A stretch of 64,000 bases of DNA from Bacilli bacterium (GCA_028694645.1 JAQVKM010000003.1:65297-129296), one strand, 5' to 3'. Positions 1 to 9,640 are shown, numbered from the stretch's first letter. Notes: a model not told the origin generated them from the sequence alone. Made by a program: numbers and translations.

Positions 1-1542
1 TGATTTTTTTAACTTAGCATCATGATCACCATAAATAACAATAGCTGTATTTTCAAGTAATCCTGCTGCATCTAATTCTTGAATAAACTCCCCAATTGCT
101 TCATCGGCATAATGAGCTGATTTAATATAACTTCCTAATTTTGTTCCATCTAAATATGAAGCTGTTTTTGTTTCTATTTCACCCGTTTGTTCATTTGTAG
201 CTTGATATTGCATTGTAACGTCAAAATCTGTAATATCTTCACCATTATTTGTAAATGGTGTATGATTACTTAACATAATCAATGTTCCATAAAATTGCGC
301 ATGTTGTTCACTAATGCCAGATATAATAGAAGTTGATTGTTTAAAGAAAGATTTATCAGATAAACCAAGTCCAATTATTTCATCCAAATCATAATCTTTA
401 GTATAGCAATAAAAATTATTATATCCAATACTTGTATGAGCATTATTTCTATTCCAGAATGAACAATTATTTCCATGCATACTAAATGTATAATATCCTA
501 ATTGTTGCAATAATTTTGGTGTTGTTATATATTCTCTATCCCAATAATTAATAAATACTGTTCCACTTGAAGCTGGAAGTAATGAAGAATTGAAAGTAAA
601 TTCAGTATCACTACTTGTTCCAACACTTTCTTGAGCATAAAAATTACTAAAATATAATCCTTCACTTGATAATTTATTTAAATTAGGTGTAACTTCTTGA
701 TTATTAAATTTAAGTCCAATTAGAAAGTTTTGAATACTTTCAGCATGGATAACAATAACATTTTTACCTTTTAATACATCTGTATATTCATTAGGTGTTG
801 CTTCTTCTTCACTTGCATAATATTCTCTAAATTCTTTAGCTTTCTCATCATATCCAAACAAAGGATTTATTTGTGATTTTATTGTAGCTATTAAATCATT
901 CATTTGATAAGTATAAATACCAAATTTCATAACAATATATTCTCTATTCCATTGTTTTGTTAATCTACTTATATCAACAGAATTTAATGTAGATATAAAT
1001 AGTCCTGTTACTATTAAAGCAACTACTAAAGTATTTATAGCTCTTATCTTACCTTTTTCTATTTTAGCTACTGCTTCAAAATATTTTTTCTTTTTAAGTG
1101 ATCTATTAACAAATATTAAAGCTAGTATTTGCCATAAATAACTAAAATCTTTAAATTTCATTACATTGTCAACTACTGCATCTGATACATCAACTATTTG
1201 TAGTGATGTTTTAAGTAATGACGCTGAAGCAAAAGATACATAATTTGTATAATACATTGAATTAATTAAACAAATTAAAACAAAAACAATACTCCAAGTA
1301 AAAAAGTACTTAAATTGATGTTTTGGTTTAATAAAATAACCAAATGCTCCTATTATTAAAATAATAGCAATATCAGCTATTATAGGTGTAATTGCCGTTA
1401 TATTTTTAACTGTTAAAGCTCTTAATAAAAAACCATTTATTAATGAGGTTACAACAAATGTCATAAATAAAATATTAGTTTTTAAATAAGATTTAGAATG
1501 TATTTTAAACAATTTTATAAAATCTGTAAATTTTTCTTTCAT
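1..1542 (-). CDS. LtaS-type lipoteichoic acid synthase / phosphoglycerol transferase, C-terminus cut by window edge
   Basis: The open frame runs from an ATG at 1542 to base 1 with no stop, giving 514 residues. The N-terminal third has about five hydrophobic segments. The extracellular part is a sulfatase/alkaline phosphatase-fold domain: VIVIHAESIQNF (metal Glu), ESVGTSSDTEF (likely nucleophile Thr in GTSSD), MHGNNCSFWNR and VIYGDHDA (metal Asp/His). This is the LtaS layout, which polymerises glycerol phosphate from phosphatidylglycerol on the outer membrane face. The missing part is the end of the catalytic domain. The start is preceded by AGAGG, and a TTGAAT-17-TATACT promoter lies upstream. 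The family is certain; the exact polymer is inferred. Confidence 0.88.
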   Translation of the reverse strand, partial: MKEKFTDFIKLFKIHSKSYLKTNILFMTFVVTSLINGFLLRALTVKNITAITPIIADIAIILIIGAFGYFIKPKHQFKYFFTWSIVFVLICLINSMYYTNYVSFASASLLKTSLQIVDVSDAVVDNVMKFKDFSYLWQILALIFVNRSLKKKKYFEAVAKIEKGKIRAINTLVVALIVTGLFISTLNSVDISRLTKQWNREYIVMKFGIYTYQMNDLIATIKSQINPLFGYDEKAKEFREYYASEEEATPNEYTDVLKGKNVIVIHAESIQNFLIGLKFNNQEVTPNLNKLSSEGLYFSNFYAQESVGTSSDTEFTFNSSLLPASSGTVFINYWDREYITTPKLLQQLGYYTFSMHGNNCSFWNRNNAHTSIGYNNFYCYTKDYDLDEIIGLGLSDKSFFKQSTSIISGISEQHAQFYGTLIMLSNHTPFTNNGEDITDFDVTMQYQATNEQTGEIETKTASYLDGTKLGSYIKSAHYADEAIGEFIQELDAAGLLENTAIVIYGDHDAKLKKS

Positions 1543-1567
1543 CTTTTCACCTCTAAATACGATATTA

Positions 1568-1596
1568 AGTATATCATACTATTAATAAATATTCAA
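1568..1596 (-). promoter_or_regulatory. Sigma-A-like promoter of the LtaS-like gene
   Basis: Reading leftward, TTGAAT, a 17-base spacer and TATACT stand 26 bases before the ATG at 1542. By position this is the promoter of the LtaS-like gene. Confidence 0.6.
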
Positions 1597-1655
1597 TTTA
1601 TGTAGTGAAATTTTCACAAACAATTTTTTGATATAAAATTAAGATTTATAATCAA

Positions 1656-1684
1656 AATAAGAAAAGTTTTTATCTTTTCTTATT
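1656..1684 (-). terminator. Terminator after the large pseudopilin gene
   Basis: An inverted repeat AATAAGAAAAG / CTTTTCTTATT around a short loop lies directly after the stop of the pseudopilin gene. It is AT-rich, so the strength is uncertain. Confidence 0.5.
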
Positions 1685-1691
1685 TATATTA

Positions 1692-3323
1692 TTAATTAAT
1701 TATTGAGACAACTGGTCGGAAAGTAGAAATGCTAGAAGCATCTCCAGCTAATTGCATAAAGTAGTATCCTCCAGCATTTGTTGTATGCATATTAGCTCCT
1801 CCTCTTCCAAACCAAGCAGTAGAAACCGTTGGTGCATGTGATGTATCAGAATACCAACTACCAGATGTTGTTCCTACCCAAGCTGTTCCATTATATCTAT
1901 ATATTGCTCCACTTGTTTCATACATTGCATCACCATATACTTTTTTATCATAATCCATTCCTATATTATTAAGTTGATCTGAAGAAGCCGTTTCATATCT
2001 TGTTATATATTTACTAGCCATTTCCTCTACTTCAGCACTTGTAAATCCACTTGTTGAAATTAAATTATTATAAACTGCCATTGTTTTATCATATGCGCCA
2101 CCACTCATATCATATATACCTGTTATATTATGGGTTGTACTTGCTTTTACTCCATTGGCTGTATTATAAGCATATTGACATCCTGTTGTTGATTGAGAAG
2201 CAGATACACTTGCCCCCGCACAACCTGTTATATATGTGCTAACATTGTTAATCCATATTTCATCATTAGCTCCATATATTGATTTTGACAAATATATTAC
2301 AGCTCCCCATTCTAAGTTTGTCATATCATGTGTATCAACTTCATTTGGTAACCATCCATATGCCGCTTTATTTTTCATATCTAATGTTAATAAATATATA
2401 GTTTTATTGGTTATATTTCTCCAACTATTAACACTTGGTATAATTTTTACTGTTTTTGTTGTTACATTATCTCCAGCTATAGTATTTGCAATTCCTTCAG
2501 CTGCTGTTGGTTCAAATTTAGCTACCCAATATCCATATTCATTTATTTCATTTTGAAATGCTGGATGAGTAAAATAATTCATACTTGTGTCATTTACCCC
2601 TGCCTCATAACCACTACTTAATATTTCTGTTCCATCTTCAGTGATGTTCGTTTTACCTTTTAAAAATTTAATATCAATTGTTCCTGCTGTACTACTATGA
2701 TATCCACTTGTAATTTTATAAGCATATCTTGGTATCCATACAAAATATGATCCATCTGCTGTTTTAACGTTAGCCCATTTTTTATTGGCATAATCATACC
2801 ATTCTGGGTCTGTAACTGTTGTTTCTATTTCATTATTATTTGAATCCCATTTTACTGGTATCATTCCACTACTTAATATTGGTTTATTAACATTATTAAC
2901 ATCATCATAATTATCTGGATTTATTTCTAAACTAATATCATTGCACGTTTTTGTTTTATCAACTATTGCCTTATTATTACTATAATCTATTTTATAATTA
3001 TTTATACATAACGAGGCTGTTTCAACTACTTCTTTTTCACTTATTACAATTACTCCTGATGTTGGTTTTTCTCCTTTCACTTTTATCATATCATTTATAT
3101 CTGTTACTAGATAACTTCCGCTTGATAAAATCACTTCACCACCTAATTGATTTAAAATTAATGATTTTTCTATTGAATCAATATATCCTAGCGCACTTGA
3201 TTCAGAAGCTCCTATTTTGGCTTTTGAAATTATTCCCATAATTGATGGTACTGCTATTAATGCTATTACTGCTAGTATTACTATAACAGCTAATAATTCT
3301 ACTAATGTAAATCCCTTTTTCAT
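1692..3323 (-). CDS. Type IV prepilin-like protein with large C-terminal domain (lectin/FGE-like ending)
   Basis: 543 residues. The N-terminus MKKGFTLVELLAVIVIL is a class III prepilin leader: cleavage expected between G and F, Glu at +5, then a hydrophobic helix. Residues ~90-125 (VIVISEKE...SLCINNYKIDY) are homologous to the pilin at 41520-42623. The C-terminal ~350 residues have WYDYANKKWANV, SYFVWIPRYAYKI, GYWVAKFEP and a terminal TFRPVVSIIN. That pattern occurs in surface and phage-tail proteins with a C-type-lectin or formylglycine-enzyme-like fold. It is probably an exported pseudopilin with an adhesive domain. No pilus assembly ATPase or peptidase lies nearby. The start is supported by AGGAGG. 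Confidence 0.85.
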   Translation of the reverse strand: MKKGFTLVELLAVIVILAVIALIAVPSIMGIISKAKIGASESSALGYIDSIEKSLILNQLGGEVILSSGSYLVTDINDMIKVKGEKPTSGVIVISEKEVVETASLCINNYKIDYSNNKAIVDKTKTCNDISLEINPDNYDDVNNVNKPILSSGMIPVKWDSNNNEIETTVTDPEWYDYANKKWANVKTADGSYFVWIPRYAYKITSGYHSSTAGTIDIKFLKGKTNITEDGTEILSSGYEAGVNDTSMNYFTHPAFQNEINEYGYWVAKFEPTAAEGIANTIAGDNVTTKTVKIIPSVNSWRNITNKTIYLLTLDMKNKAAYGWLPNEVDTHDMTNLEWGAVIYLSKSIYGANDEIWINNVSTYITGCAGASVSASQSTTGCQYAYNTANGVKASTTHNITGIYDMSGGAYDKTMAVYNNLISTSGFTSAEVEEMASKYITRYETASSDQLNNIGMDYDKKVYGDAMYETSGAIYRYNGTAWVGTTSGSWYSDTSHAPTVSTAWFGRGGANMHTTNAGGYYFMQLAGDASSISTFRPVVSIIN

Positions 3324-3353
3324 AAATATCCTCCTATCATATATCTTATTTAT

Positions 3354-3382
3354 ATTATAGACTATATAACTCTATAAATCAA
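3354..3382 (-). promoter_or_regulatory. Promoter of the large pseudopilin
   Basis: Leftward TTGATT, 17-base spacer, TATAAT. The spacer shares TTATAGA and the final TC with the promoter of the pilin at 41520-42623, so the two genes may be co-regulated paralogs. Confidence 0.7.
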
Positions 3383-3412
3383 CAAATTTTTTTTGTCATA
3401 AATTATAATTAT

Positions 3413-3438
3413 AAAAAAAAGGTTTGTAAAAACCTTTT
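3413..3438 (-). terminator. Rho-independent terminator of the YfcC-type permease
   Basis: Leftward AAAAGGTTT / AAACCTTTT hairpin followed by an uninterrupted run of eight T. It overlaps the stop codon at 3437-3439. Confidence 0.8.
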
Positions 3439-4849
3439 ATATTAAAGCCATAACAATTAAAACAATTAATATTATGACAAAAGCTATAATTAAGAATTTC
3501 CAAATGTTTTTTAGCCATTCTTTATAAGAAATGTCTAAATATTTTAATCCTGCTACTAGAATTATACTTGTTGGAGCTATTAAAGCTACTAATCCATGCA
3601 TTGTTTGTTGAACTAATGCTATTAAATTTAAATTTTCTGTTAATGTAGAAACTTGACTATAAACCGCATTAATCATATATGGAAAATCATTATATAATAA
3701 TCCACCTATTAATGCTGAAGCTCCAGCTGTAAAGATATTTAAATTATCTGTAAGATTAAATAGCCAATTTGAAATTGTTGCATAAAAAGTTGATCCTGTA
3801 GAACTACTATTCATAAGCAAAAATACAATATTTGCAAATATTACATAAATAGCCACTGGAATCATTTTTTTACAACCTTCAATAAAGGCTGGAACTATTT
3901 CTTTTAATGTAAGTCCATATATTTTTCCAATAACAAATGATGTAATTATTAGCATTAATGCAAATTCATAATTAGACCAATATCCTATGGCACTAATTGA
4001 GCCTAACAAATTTTTAAATAATGGATATCCACCTATTTCAAATTCTGTAACACTAGAATAAATGTCATCAAAGAATTTAATTCCAAATCCATTAACCCAA
4101 TTAAACATGCCAATTAATGAAATAATCATCATTAATGATAAAATAATAATCATTGCTGTTGATTTCTTTTTAGTTTTACTTTCTTCATATAATGGTATTT
4201 CTAATTTATCTTCTTTTTTAGATTTTTTATTAACTTCTTTAGCTACTATTTTTAATGTAAATAATATTAATAAAATAACAATTACTATTAATAATAATAA
4301 TCTAAACCAAATAGATGCATGAATATCTGTTTGATAAAAATATGATAAATATCCATTAATATTAAATCCATATGTAGATACCATATTACCAACTAATATT
4401 GCTCCTACTGTTGATATAAATGCTGTCATTTTATCATAACCCAATAATAATATTACAGCTACAAATAATGGTACCATTGCAAATAATGGTATTACAAGCG
4501 CAGTAAGTGAAGCTAAAATAGAAAATAATAGTATTGATATTACTAAAAATACTTGTTTTTTATTTTCATATTTTTTAGCTATATTATTAACAAATTTAGA
4601 ATATACCCCAGTTTTATTTAAAACTCCATATAATCCTCCAATGAACAACATAACTACTGCAGTTAATACAAATACAGAACTTGTTAAATTAATAATTGGA
4701 TATCTTATTAAATCAAAAATTCCTATTGGTGCTGTAGCATCTGTAGTAAATGTTCCATTACTGTAAGCTCCTGTTGGAATTAACCAACTAGCTACAACAT
4801 AAATTAAAAATACAATTCCTATAGCTTTTAAAATTCCATCTTTTTTCAT
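3437..4849 (-). CDS. YfcC/DcuC-type integral membrane permease
   Basis: 470 residues, highly hydrophobic, about 12 predicted membrane segments with a charged cytoplasmic loop near residues 205-230 (KKSKKEDKLEIPLYEESKTKKK). The first segment followed by SWLIPTGAYSNGTF and the GFNINGYLSYFYQ region resemble the YfcC family of the ion-transporter/DcuC superfamily, whose substrates are thought to be dicarboxylates, amino acids or peptides. Substrate cannot be told from sequence. Monocistronic: it has its own terminator and a GGAGG site before the ATG. Confidence 0.65.
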   Translation of the reverse strand: MKKDGILKAIGIVFLIYVVASWLIPTGAYSNGTFTTDATAPIGIFDLIRYPIINLTSSVFVLTAVVMLFIGGLYGVLNKTGVYSKFVNNIAKKYENKKQVFLVISILLFSILASLTALVIPLFAMVPLFVAVILLLGYDKMTAFISTVGAILVGNMVSTYGFNINGYLSYFYQTDIHASIWFRLLLLIVIVILLILFTLKIVAKEVNKKSKKEDKLEIPLYEESKTKKKSTAMIIILSLMMIISLIGMFNWVNGFGIKFFDDIYSSVTEFEIGGYPLFKNLLGSISAIGYWSNYEFALMLIITSFVIGKIYGLTLKEIVPAFIEGCKKMIPVAIYVIFANIVFLLMNSSSTGSTFYATISNWLFNLTDNLNIFTAGASALIGGLLYNDFPYMINAVYSQVSTLTENLNLIALVQQTMHGLVALIAPTSIILVAGLKYLDISYKEWLKNIWKFLIIAFVIILIVLIVMALI

Positions 4850-4977
4850 TTTCTTACCTCCATTATAATTATATCATTATTTTTTAATATATATATAGAT
4901 ATTTAAGTAAAATTCACAAATATTTCATTTTTCTTTTATTATTATGATTAATTTAGTATAATTAATGAGGTGATATT

Positions 4978-6231
4978 ATGAATTTATTTAAATATACAGA
5001 TTCAAATAAAAGATATTATACTTTAAATTATTTTTATAATCAAAAATTTAATTCTAAAGTTTTTAAAATAAGTTTAAATGCTGGATTTACCTGTCCAAAT
5101 ATTGATGGAAAAGTTGGAACTGGTGGATGCATATATTGTTCTCACTTAGGTAGTGGTGACTATGCTGGAAATGAAAATGATGATTTAATAAAACAATTTA
5201 ATGATGTTAAAAATGTTTTACACAAAAAATGGAAAGATGGATTATATATTGGTTATTTTCAAGCACATACAAATACTTATGCTAAAATTGATATTTTAAA
5301 GAAAAAATATGAATGTATTTTAAAATTAGATAATGTAATTGGTTTATCTATAGCTACTAGACCGGATAGTATTGATTTAGAATGTTTAAATTATTTAAAT
5401 GAATTAAATAAAAAAACATTTTTAACTGTTGAATTAGGATTACAAACAATACATGAAAAAACATCTACTTTAATTAATAGATGTCATACTTTAAAATGTT
5501 TTGAAGATTGTGTTTTTGAACTTAGAAAAAGAAATATTAATGTTGTTGTTCATATTATAAACGGCCTTCCATATGAAACAAAAGAAATGATGATTGAAAC
5601 TATAAAATATTTAAACAGGCTTGATATTCAAGGAATTAAAATTCATATGTTACACATATTAAAAAATACTAAATTGGCATTAATGTATGATAATAATCCT
5701 TTTCCTATTTTATCTAAAGAAGAATATGTTGCATTAGTTTGTGATCAATTAGAAAATTTAAGAAGTGATATTGTTATAAATAGAATTACAGGTGATCCTA
5801 AAGAAGATGATTTAATTGAACCTACTTGGGTAACTAAAAAATTTGGTGTTTTAAATGAAATAGATAAATTATTAGAAAAAAGAAAAACATATCAAGGCTT
5901 TAATTTAAATATTGATAATCAAGCTAAAAAAATAATTAATGAAGTTATTAGAAATAATGAATTAGTTATTGATAGTAATAATCTATATAAAGATTTTATT
6001 AACAAATATTATGAAAATATAAAATATGTTAATAATTATAATTTAATAAATAAAATAAGTTTAGTAATAGATAATAATTTAAATAATATAAATAATTATT
6101 TAAATTTATTAAATAAAAAAGGTTTAATTTTAATTAAAACTAATAGCATTAGTGATATTGATAAATTAGATGTTAAGTATGATTTATATGAAATAAATAA
6201 TGAATATTTAATAGTAATAAAAAGATCCTAA
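4978..6231 (+). CDS. TIGR01212-type radical SAM protein with C-terminal extension
   Basis: 417 residues. Residues ~38-52 hold the variant radical SAM cluster motif CPNIDGKVGTGGCIYC (Cys-x11-Cys-x2-Cys), followed by HLGSGDYAG, IGYFQAHTNTY and VIGLSIATRPDSI, typical of the YhcC/TIGR01212 family. Function is unknown; the family is usually ~300 residues. The last ~110 residues are an Asn/Lys/Ile-rich extension without recognisable motifs. It stands alone, with AGGTG before the ATG. A TATAAT lies at 4957-4962, so any leader is very short unless another promoter is used. Confidence 0.85.
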   Translation: MNLFKYTDSNKRYYTLNYFYNQKFNSKVFKISLNAGFTCPNIDGKVGTGGCIYCSHLGSGDYAGNENDDLIKQFNDVKNVLHKKWKDGLYIGYFQAHTNTYAKIDILKKKYECILKLDNVIGLSIATRPDSIDLECLNYLNELNKKTFLTVELGLQTIHEKTSTLINRCHTLKCFEDCVFELRKRNINVVVHIINGLPYETKEMMIETIKYLNRLDIQGIKIHMLHILKNTKLALMYDNNPFPILSKEEYVALVCDQLENLRSDIVINRITGDPKEDDLIEPTWVTKKFGVLNEIDKLLEKRKTYQGFNLNIDNQAKKIINEVIRNNELVIDSNNLYKDFINKYYENIKYVNNYNLINKISLVIDNNLNNINNYLNLLNKKGLILIKTNSISDIDKLDVKYDLYEINNEYLIVIKRS

Positions 6232-6251
6232 AATTAATTAGGATTTTTTTT
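6225..6251. terminator. Bidirectional terminator between convergent genes
   Basis: ATCCTAA / TTAGGAT hairpin with nine T on the + side and CTTTTT on the - side. It serves the radical SAM gene and the convergent 6263-7024 gene. Confidence 0.8.
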
Positions 6252-6262
6252 TGAAATATTTT

Positions 6263-7024
6263 TTATTTTCTTTCCATTTTAGAAAAATAATATTCACCAT
6301 TATCATTTTGTCTAAATGTAAATATATATGTATGAAATTTTGATAAATTATTTTGGATATACTCTTTGAAATAATTTGAATTGTTTTTTTCCTCGTATTC
6401 TTTTAATGATAAACTTAGAATTGTTTTTGCTTCCTCATTATTACCATCTTTTAAATAAAAGTTTTTAATTGTACCATTTTCTTGTGTAACTACTTTGAAT
6501 CCGATTTTACTATATAATTTTATTTCATCTGATGATTTTGTCATTTTAGTATTTACAAAATACCAATCATCGAAGAATATTCCTCCACATTCATTAGTTA
6601 TAACATAATTATTATTTTCTTTATAAATAAATGGGCAAAGCCCAATTATATCATTTACTTCAGAAAAATTAAATTCTTGATTAAATAAATTTTTATATTC
6701 TTTGATTATTTTATTTTTTTCCATTTCTGTTAAATTTCTATAATTATTTGTGTCTTGCGTGTAAGCAGTTAAATTCAAATATGAAATAACTGCATTAATT
6801 TTTTGATTTGCTGTTAAATCACTCAATGCAAAATTGCTTTCATCAAAATAATTATTTTCATTTGAGATACTCATTTTAAATATACTTTCTACTTTACTAA
6901 TTATATTTTCTGTGTCATTGATTGACTCAATTTTATCTTCTTTTTCAGCTAAAGCAAAATAAATAATACAAGAAAAGATTATTAAAACAAACAATAAACC
7001 TAAATACAAACTTCTTTTTTTCAA
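6263..7024 (-). CDS. Membrane-anchored extracytoplasmic protein, unknown function
   Basis: 253 residues. The N-terminus KKRSLYLGLLFVLIIFSC has a basic start and one hydrophobic segment to about residue 26. There is a Cys in the segment, but hydrophobic residues continue past it, so a membrane anchor is likelier than a lipobox. The rest is hydrophilic, with two Cys (LCPFIY, TNECGG) and no motif I recognise. Next gene upstream is tex, facing the same way, 55 bases away. Confidence 0.6.
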   Translation of the reverse strand: MKKRSLYLGLLFVLIIFSCIIYFALAEKEDKIESINDTENIISKVESIFKMSISNENNYFDESNFALSDLTANQKINAVISYLNLTAYTQDTNNYRNLTEMEKNKIIKEYKNLFNQEFNFSEVNDIIGLCPFIYKENNNYVITNECGGIFFDDWYFVNTKMTKSSDEIKLYSKIGFKVVTQENGTIKNFYLKDGNNEEAKTILSLSLKEYEEKNNSNYFKEYIQNNLSKFHTYIFTFRQNDNGEYYFSKMERK

Positions 7025-7079
7025 AAAAATTCCTTCTTTCCAAAATTAATATATATAAACATTTATAATAAATGTAATT

Positions 7080-9236
7080 TTATATTTCAATTAATGATAA
7101 TGCTACTTTACCTTTATCTTCAAAAATTTCAGATACATAACAATCAACTATGTCTCCTACACTTACTATATCACTAGGATTTTTAATAAATTCCTTAGAC
7201 ATTTTTGATATATGCACTAATCCATCATTGTGAAGTCCAATATCAATAAAAGCTCCAAAATCTACCACATTTCTAACTGTACCTTGTAATTTCATTCCTA
7301 CTTTTAAATCTTTAATATCTAAAATGTCACTTTTTAAAATTGGTTGAGGCATCTCATCTCTTGGATCTCTATTTGGTTTTTTTAGTGATGCTATAACATC
7401 TTGTAAAGTATATATATCAGTATTAAGTATTTCCACATATTTATTAATATCAATATTAGCTAATTTATTTATTAATTCTGTTGTTCCAACTTCAGATAAA
7501 TTTGAATTTAATTCTTTTAATAAATTAAGAGTGATTTGATAACTTTCAGGGTGTATTCCTGTTTCATCTAAAATATTATTACCTTCTGTTATTCTTAAAA
7601 AACCAATTGCTTGCTCATATACTTTATCACTAAGTAATTTAGCTTTTTTTATTTCTTCTCTAGAATTTATTTTGCCTTTTTTTTCTCTATATTCAATAAT
7701 TTTATCTATATTCTTTTTAGTTATTCCAGATACATATTTAAGTAATGAAAAAGATGCTGTATTTACATTAACTCCTACACTATTAACAGCTTTTGAAACA
7801 ACAAAATCTAAACTTTCTGATAATTTTTTATTTGAAACATCATGTTGATATAATCCAACACCTATTCCATCTGGTGGTATTTTAACTAATTCTGATAATG
7901 GATCTTGAAGTCTTCTTCCAATACTTACAGCACTTCTTTTTTCAACTGCTAAGTCAGGAAATTCTTCAATAGCTATTTTAGATGCACTATAAATGGAAGC
8001 TCCTGCTTCTGATACTATAACAAATTTACAATTTAGATTATATTCTTTAATCATTTCTGAACAAAATTTTTCTGATTCTCTTGATGCTGTTCCATTTCCT
8101 ATAGCTATTATATCTACATTATATTTTTTTATCAAATTAACAACTTCATCTTTACATCTTTTTATAGTTGTTTCATTTGCATTATTTAAAAACGGTTTAA
8201 TTACTGTTGAATCTAAATATTTTCCTGTCTTATCAACAACTGCCAATTTACATCCATTAACATATCCTGGATCAAAAGCTAAAACTATCTTTTCTTTCAT
8301 TGGTGAGGTTAATAATAATGATTCTAAATTTTTACCAAAATTATTAATAGCTGCTTCTTCACCAATTTCTGTTAATTCACTTCTTATTTCTCTTTCAATT
8401 GATGGAAATATTAATCTTTTATAACTATCTGTTATGGCCTCAATTAAAATATCATATACAAATGATGTTTGATTTTTAATTAATACATTTTCTAAATATG
8501 TTAAAATATTTTGATTATCAACATTAATTTTAACATTTATTATATTTTCAGATTCTGCTCTATTGAGAGCTAAAATACGATGAGGTTTTATTTTGTTTAT
8601 AGCTTCTTGATAAGAATAATACATTTCATATGTTTTATTTTCATCTTTAGCATCTTTTTTTATTTTACTTTCAAGCATTCCACTTTTATATATGTAATTT
8701 CTAATCCATTTTCTAAAATTAGCATTGTCACTAATTTCTTCAGCTATTATATATTTAGCTCCCATAATAGCTTCTTCTACTGTTTTAACTTTCTCATTTA
8801 GATATTTACTAGCTAAACTATTTAAATTTCCTAATGTTGGAAAAGTCATTATTGTTTTAGCTAAAGGTTCTAGTCCGTTATTAATAGCATCTGTTGCTTT
8901 AGTTTTTTTCTTTTCTTTATATGGTCTATATAAATCTTCTATTTCAACTAATTTACTAGACAACATTATTTTATTTTTTAATTCATCTGTCATTAACCCT
9001 TTTTCATCAATTAATCTAATAACATCTTCTTTTCTTTTTAATAAATTAACTTGATATAAATAAACTTCACTAATTGATCTTATTTGTTCTTCATCCAAAG
9101 CTCCGGTAGCTTCTTTTCTATATCTTGAAATAAATGGAACAGTATTTCCTTCTTCCAATAATTTAAGTGTTGTTTGAACTTGATTTGGTTTAATATTTAA
9201 ATTTAAACTTATTTCATTTATTATTTCTTTATTCAT
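7080..9236 (-). CDS. tex: Tex family S1 RNA-binding protein
   Basis: 718 residues, the usual length. Order of domains: N-terminal helical region (VPFISRYRKEATGALDE near residue 35), a YqgF/RNase H-like domain (VLAFDPGYVNGCKLAVVD), the helix-hairpin-helix region (SVGVNVNTAS, GITKKNIDKIIEYR), and a C-terminal S1 domain (VGMKLQGTVRNVVDFGAFIDIG). Tex binds RNA/DNA and is linked to transcription and stress fitness in other bacteria. GGAGG precedes the ATG. High confidence. Confidence 0.95.
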   Translation of the reverse strand: MNKEIINEISLNLNIKPNQVQTTLKLLEEGNTVPFISRYRKEATGALDEEQIRSISEVYLYQVNLLKRKEDVIRLIDEKGLMTDELKNKIMLSSKLVEIEDLYRPYKEKKKTKATDAINNGLEPLAKTIMTFPTLGNLNSLASKYLNEKVKTVEEAIMGAKYIIAEEISDNANFRKWIRNYIYKSGMLESKIKKDAKDENKTYEMYYSYQEAINKIKPHRILALNRAESENIINVKINVDNQNILTYLENVLIKNQTSFVYDILIEAITDSYKRLIFPSIEREIRSELTEIGEEAAINNFGKNLESLLLTSPMKEKIVLAFDPGYVNGCKLAVVDKTGKYLDSTVIKPFLNNANETTIKRCKDEVVNLIKKYNVDIIAIGNGTASRESEKFCSEMIKEYNLNCKFVIVSEAGASIYSASKIAIEEFPDLAVEKRSAVSIGRRLQDPLSELVKIPPDGIGVGLYQHDVSNKKLSESLDFVVSKAVNSVGVNVNTASFSLLKYVSGITKKNIDKIIEYREKKGKINSREEIKKAKLLSDKVYEQAIGFLRITEGNNILDETGIHPESYQITLNLLKELNSNLSEVGTTELINKLANIDINKYVEILNTDIYTLQDVIASLKKPNRDPRDEMPQPILKSDILDIKDLKVGMKLQGTVRNVVDFGAFIDIGLHNDGLVHISKMSKEFIKNPSDIVSVGDIVDCYVSEIFEDKGKVALSLIEI

Positions 9237-9347
9237 GTTTGCCTCCTATAATGTATATATATTATAACATGTTTTTTTTAGTAATTATTATATAAAATAT
9301 AGAATAATTTATATTTGAAAAATTTTTCATATTTTTTAAAAAAAGTA

Positions 9348-9376
9348 TTGCCAAAATATTAATTTTATTATATAAT
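9348..9376 (+). promoter_or_regulatory. Promoter of the tRNA-Asn/tRNA-Glu pair
   Basis: TTGCCA, 17-base spacer, TATAAT, ending 20 bases before tRNA-Asn. Confidence 0.75.
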
Positions 9377-9396
9377 TAAAAAGTCTTGAGACAAAT

Positions 9397-9472
9397 GCCT
9401 AATTAGCTCAGTTGGTAGAGCACTCGGCTGTTAACCGATAGGTCGTAGGTTCGAGTCCTACATTAGGCGCCA
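9397..9472 (+). tRNA. tRNA-Asn (GTT)
   Basis: Acceptor GCCTAAT pairs with ATTAGGC. The anticodon loop CTGTTAA gives anticodon GTT. T-arm GTTCGAGTC is present and CCA is encoded. It lies 8 bases before tRNA-Glu and beside the convergent gatCAB-asnS-aspS operon. Confidence 0.97.
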
Positions 9473-9480
9473 TTTTTTTT

Positions 9481-9557
9481 GGCCAGTTGGTGAAGCGGCT
9501 TAACACACTGCCCTTTCACGGCAGCATTCACGGGTTCGAATCCCGTACTGGTCACCA
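9481..9557 (+). tRNA. tRNA-Glu (TTC)
   Basis: Acceptor GGCCAGT pairs with ACTGGTC. Anticodon stem CTGCC/GGCAG encloses CTTTCAC, anticodon TTC. CCA is encoded. Confidence 0.95.
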
Positions 9558-9569
9558 GTTAAAAATTTG

Positions 9570-9594
9570 AAACTACTTAATAGTAGTTTTTTTT
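9570..9594 (+). terminator. Terminator of the tRNA-Asn/Glu transcript
   Basis: AAACTACT / AGTAGTTT hairpin with a TAAT loop and a T run. Confidence 0.8.
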
Positions 9595-9605
9595 ATATAA
9601 TAATT

Positions 9606-9640
9606 TAAAATAAGCAAAGCTATATAGTTTTGCTTATTTT
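9606..9640. terminator. Second hairpin between the convergent transcripts
   Basis: AAATAAGCAAA / TTTGCTTATTT with a 9-base loop, followed by T-rich sequence in both directions. It is probably a back-up terminator. Confidence 0.5.

Noticed and set aside
8725-9054. Rightward frame inside tex
   Set aside because: Antisense shadow of a well-conserved gene.
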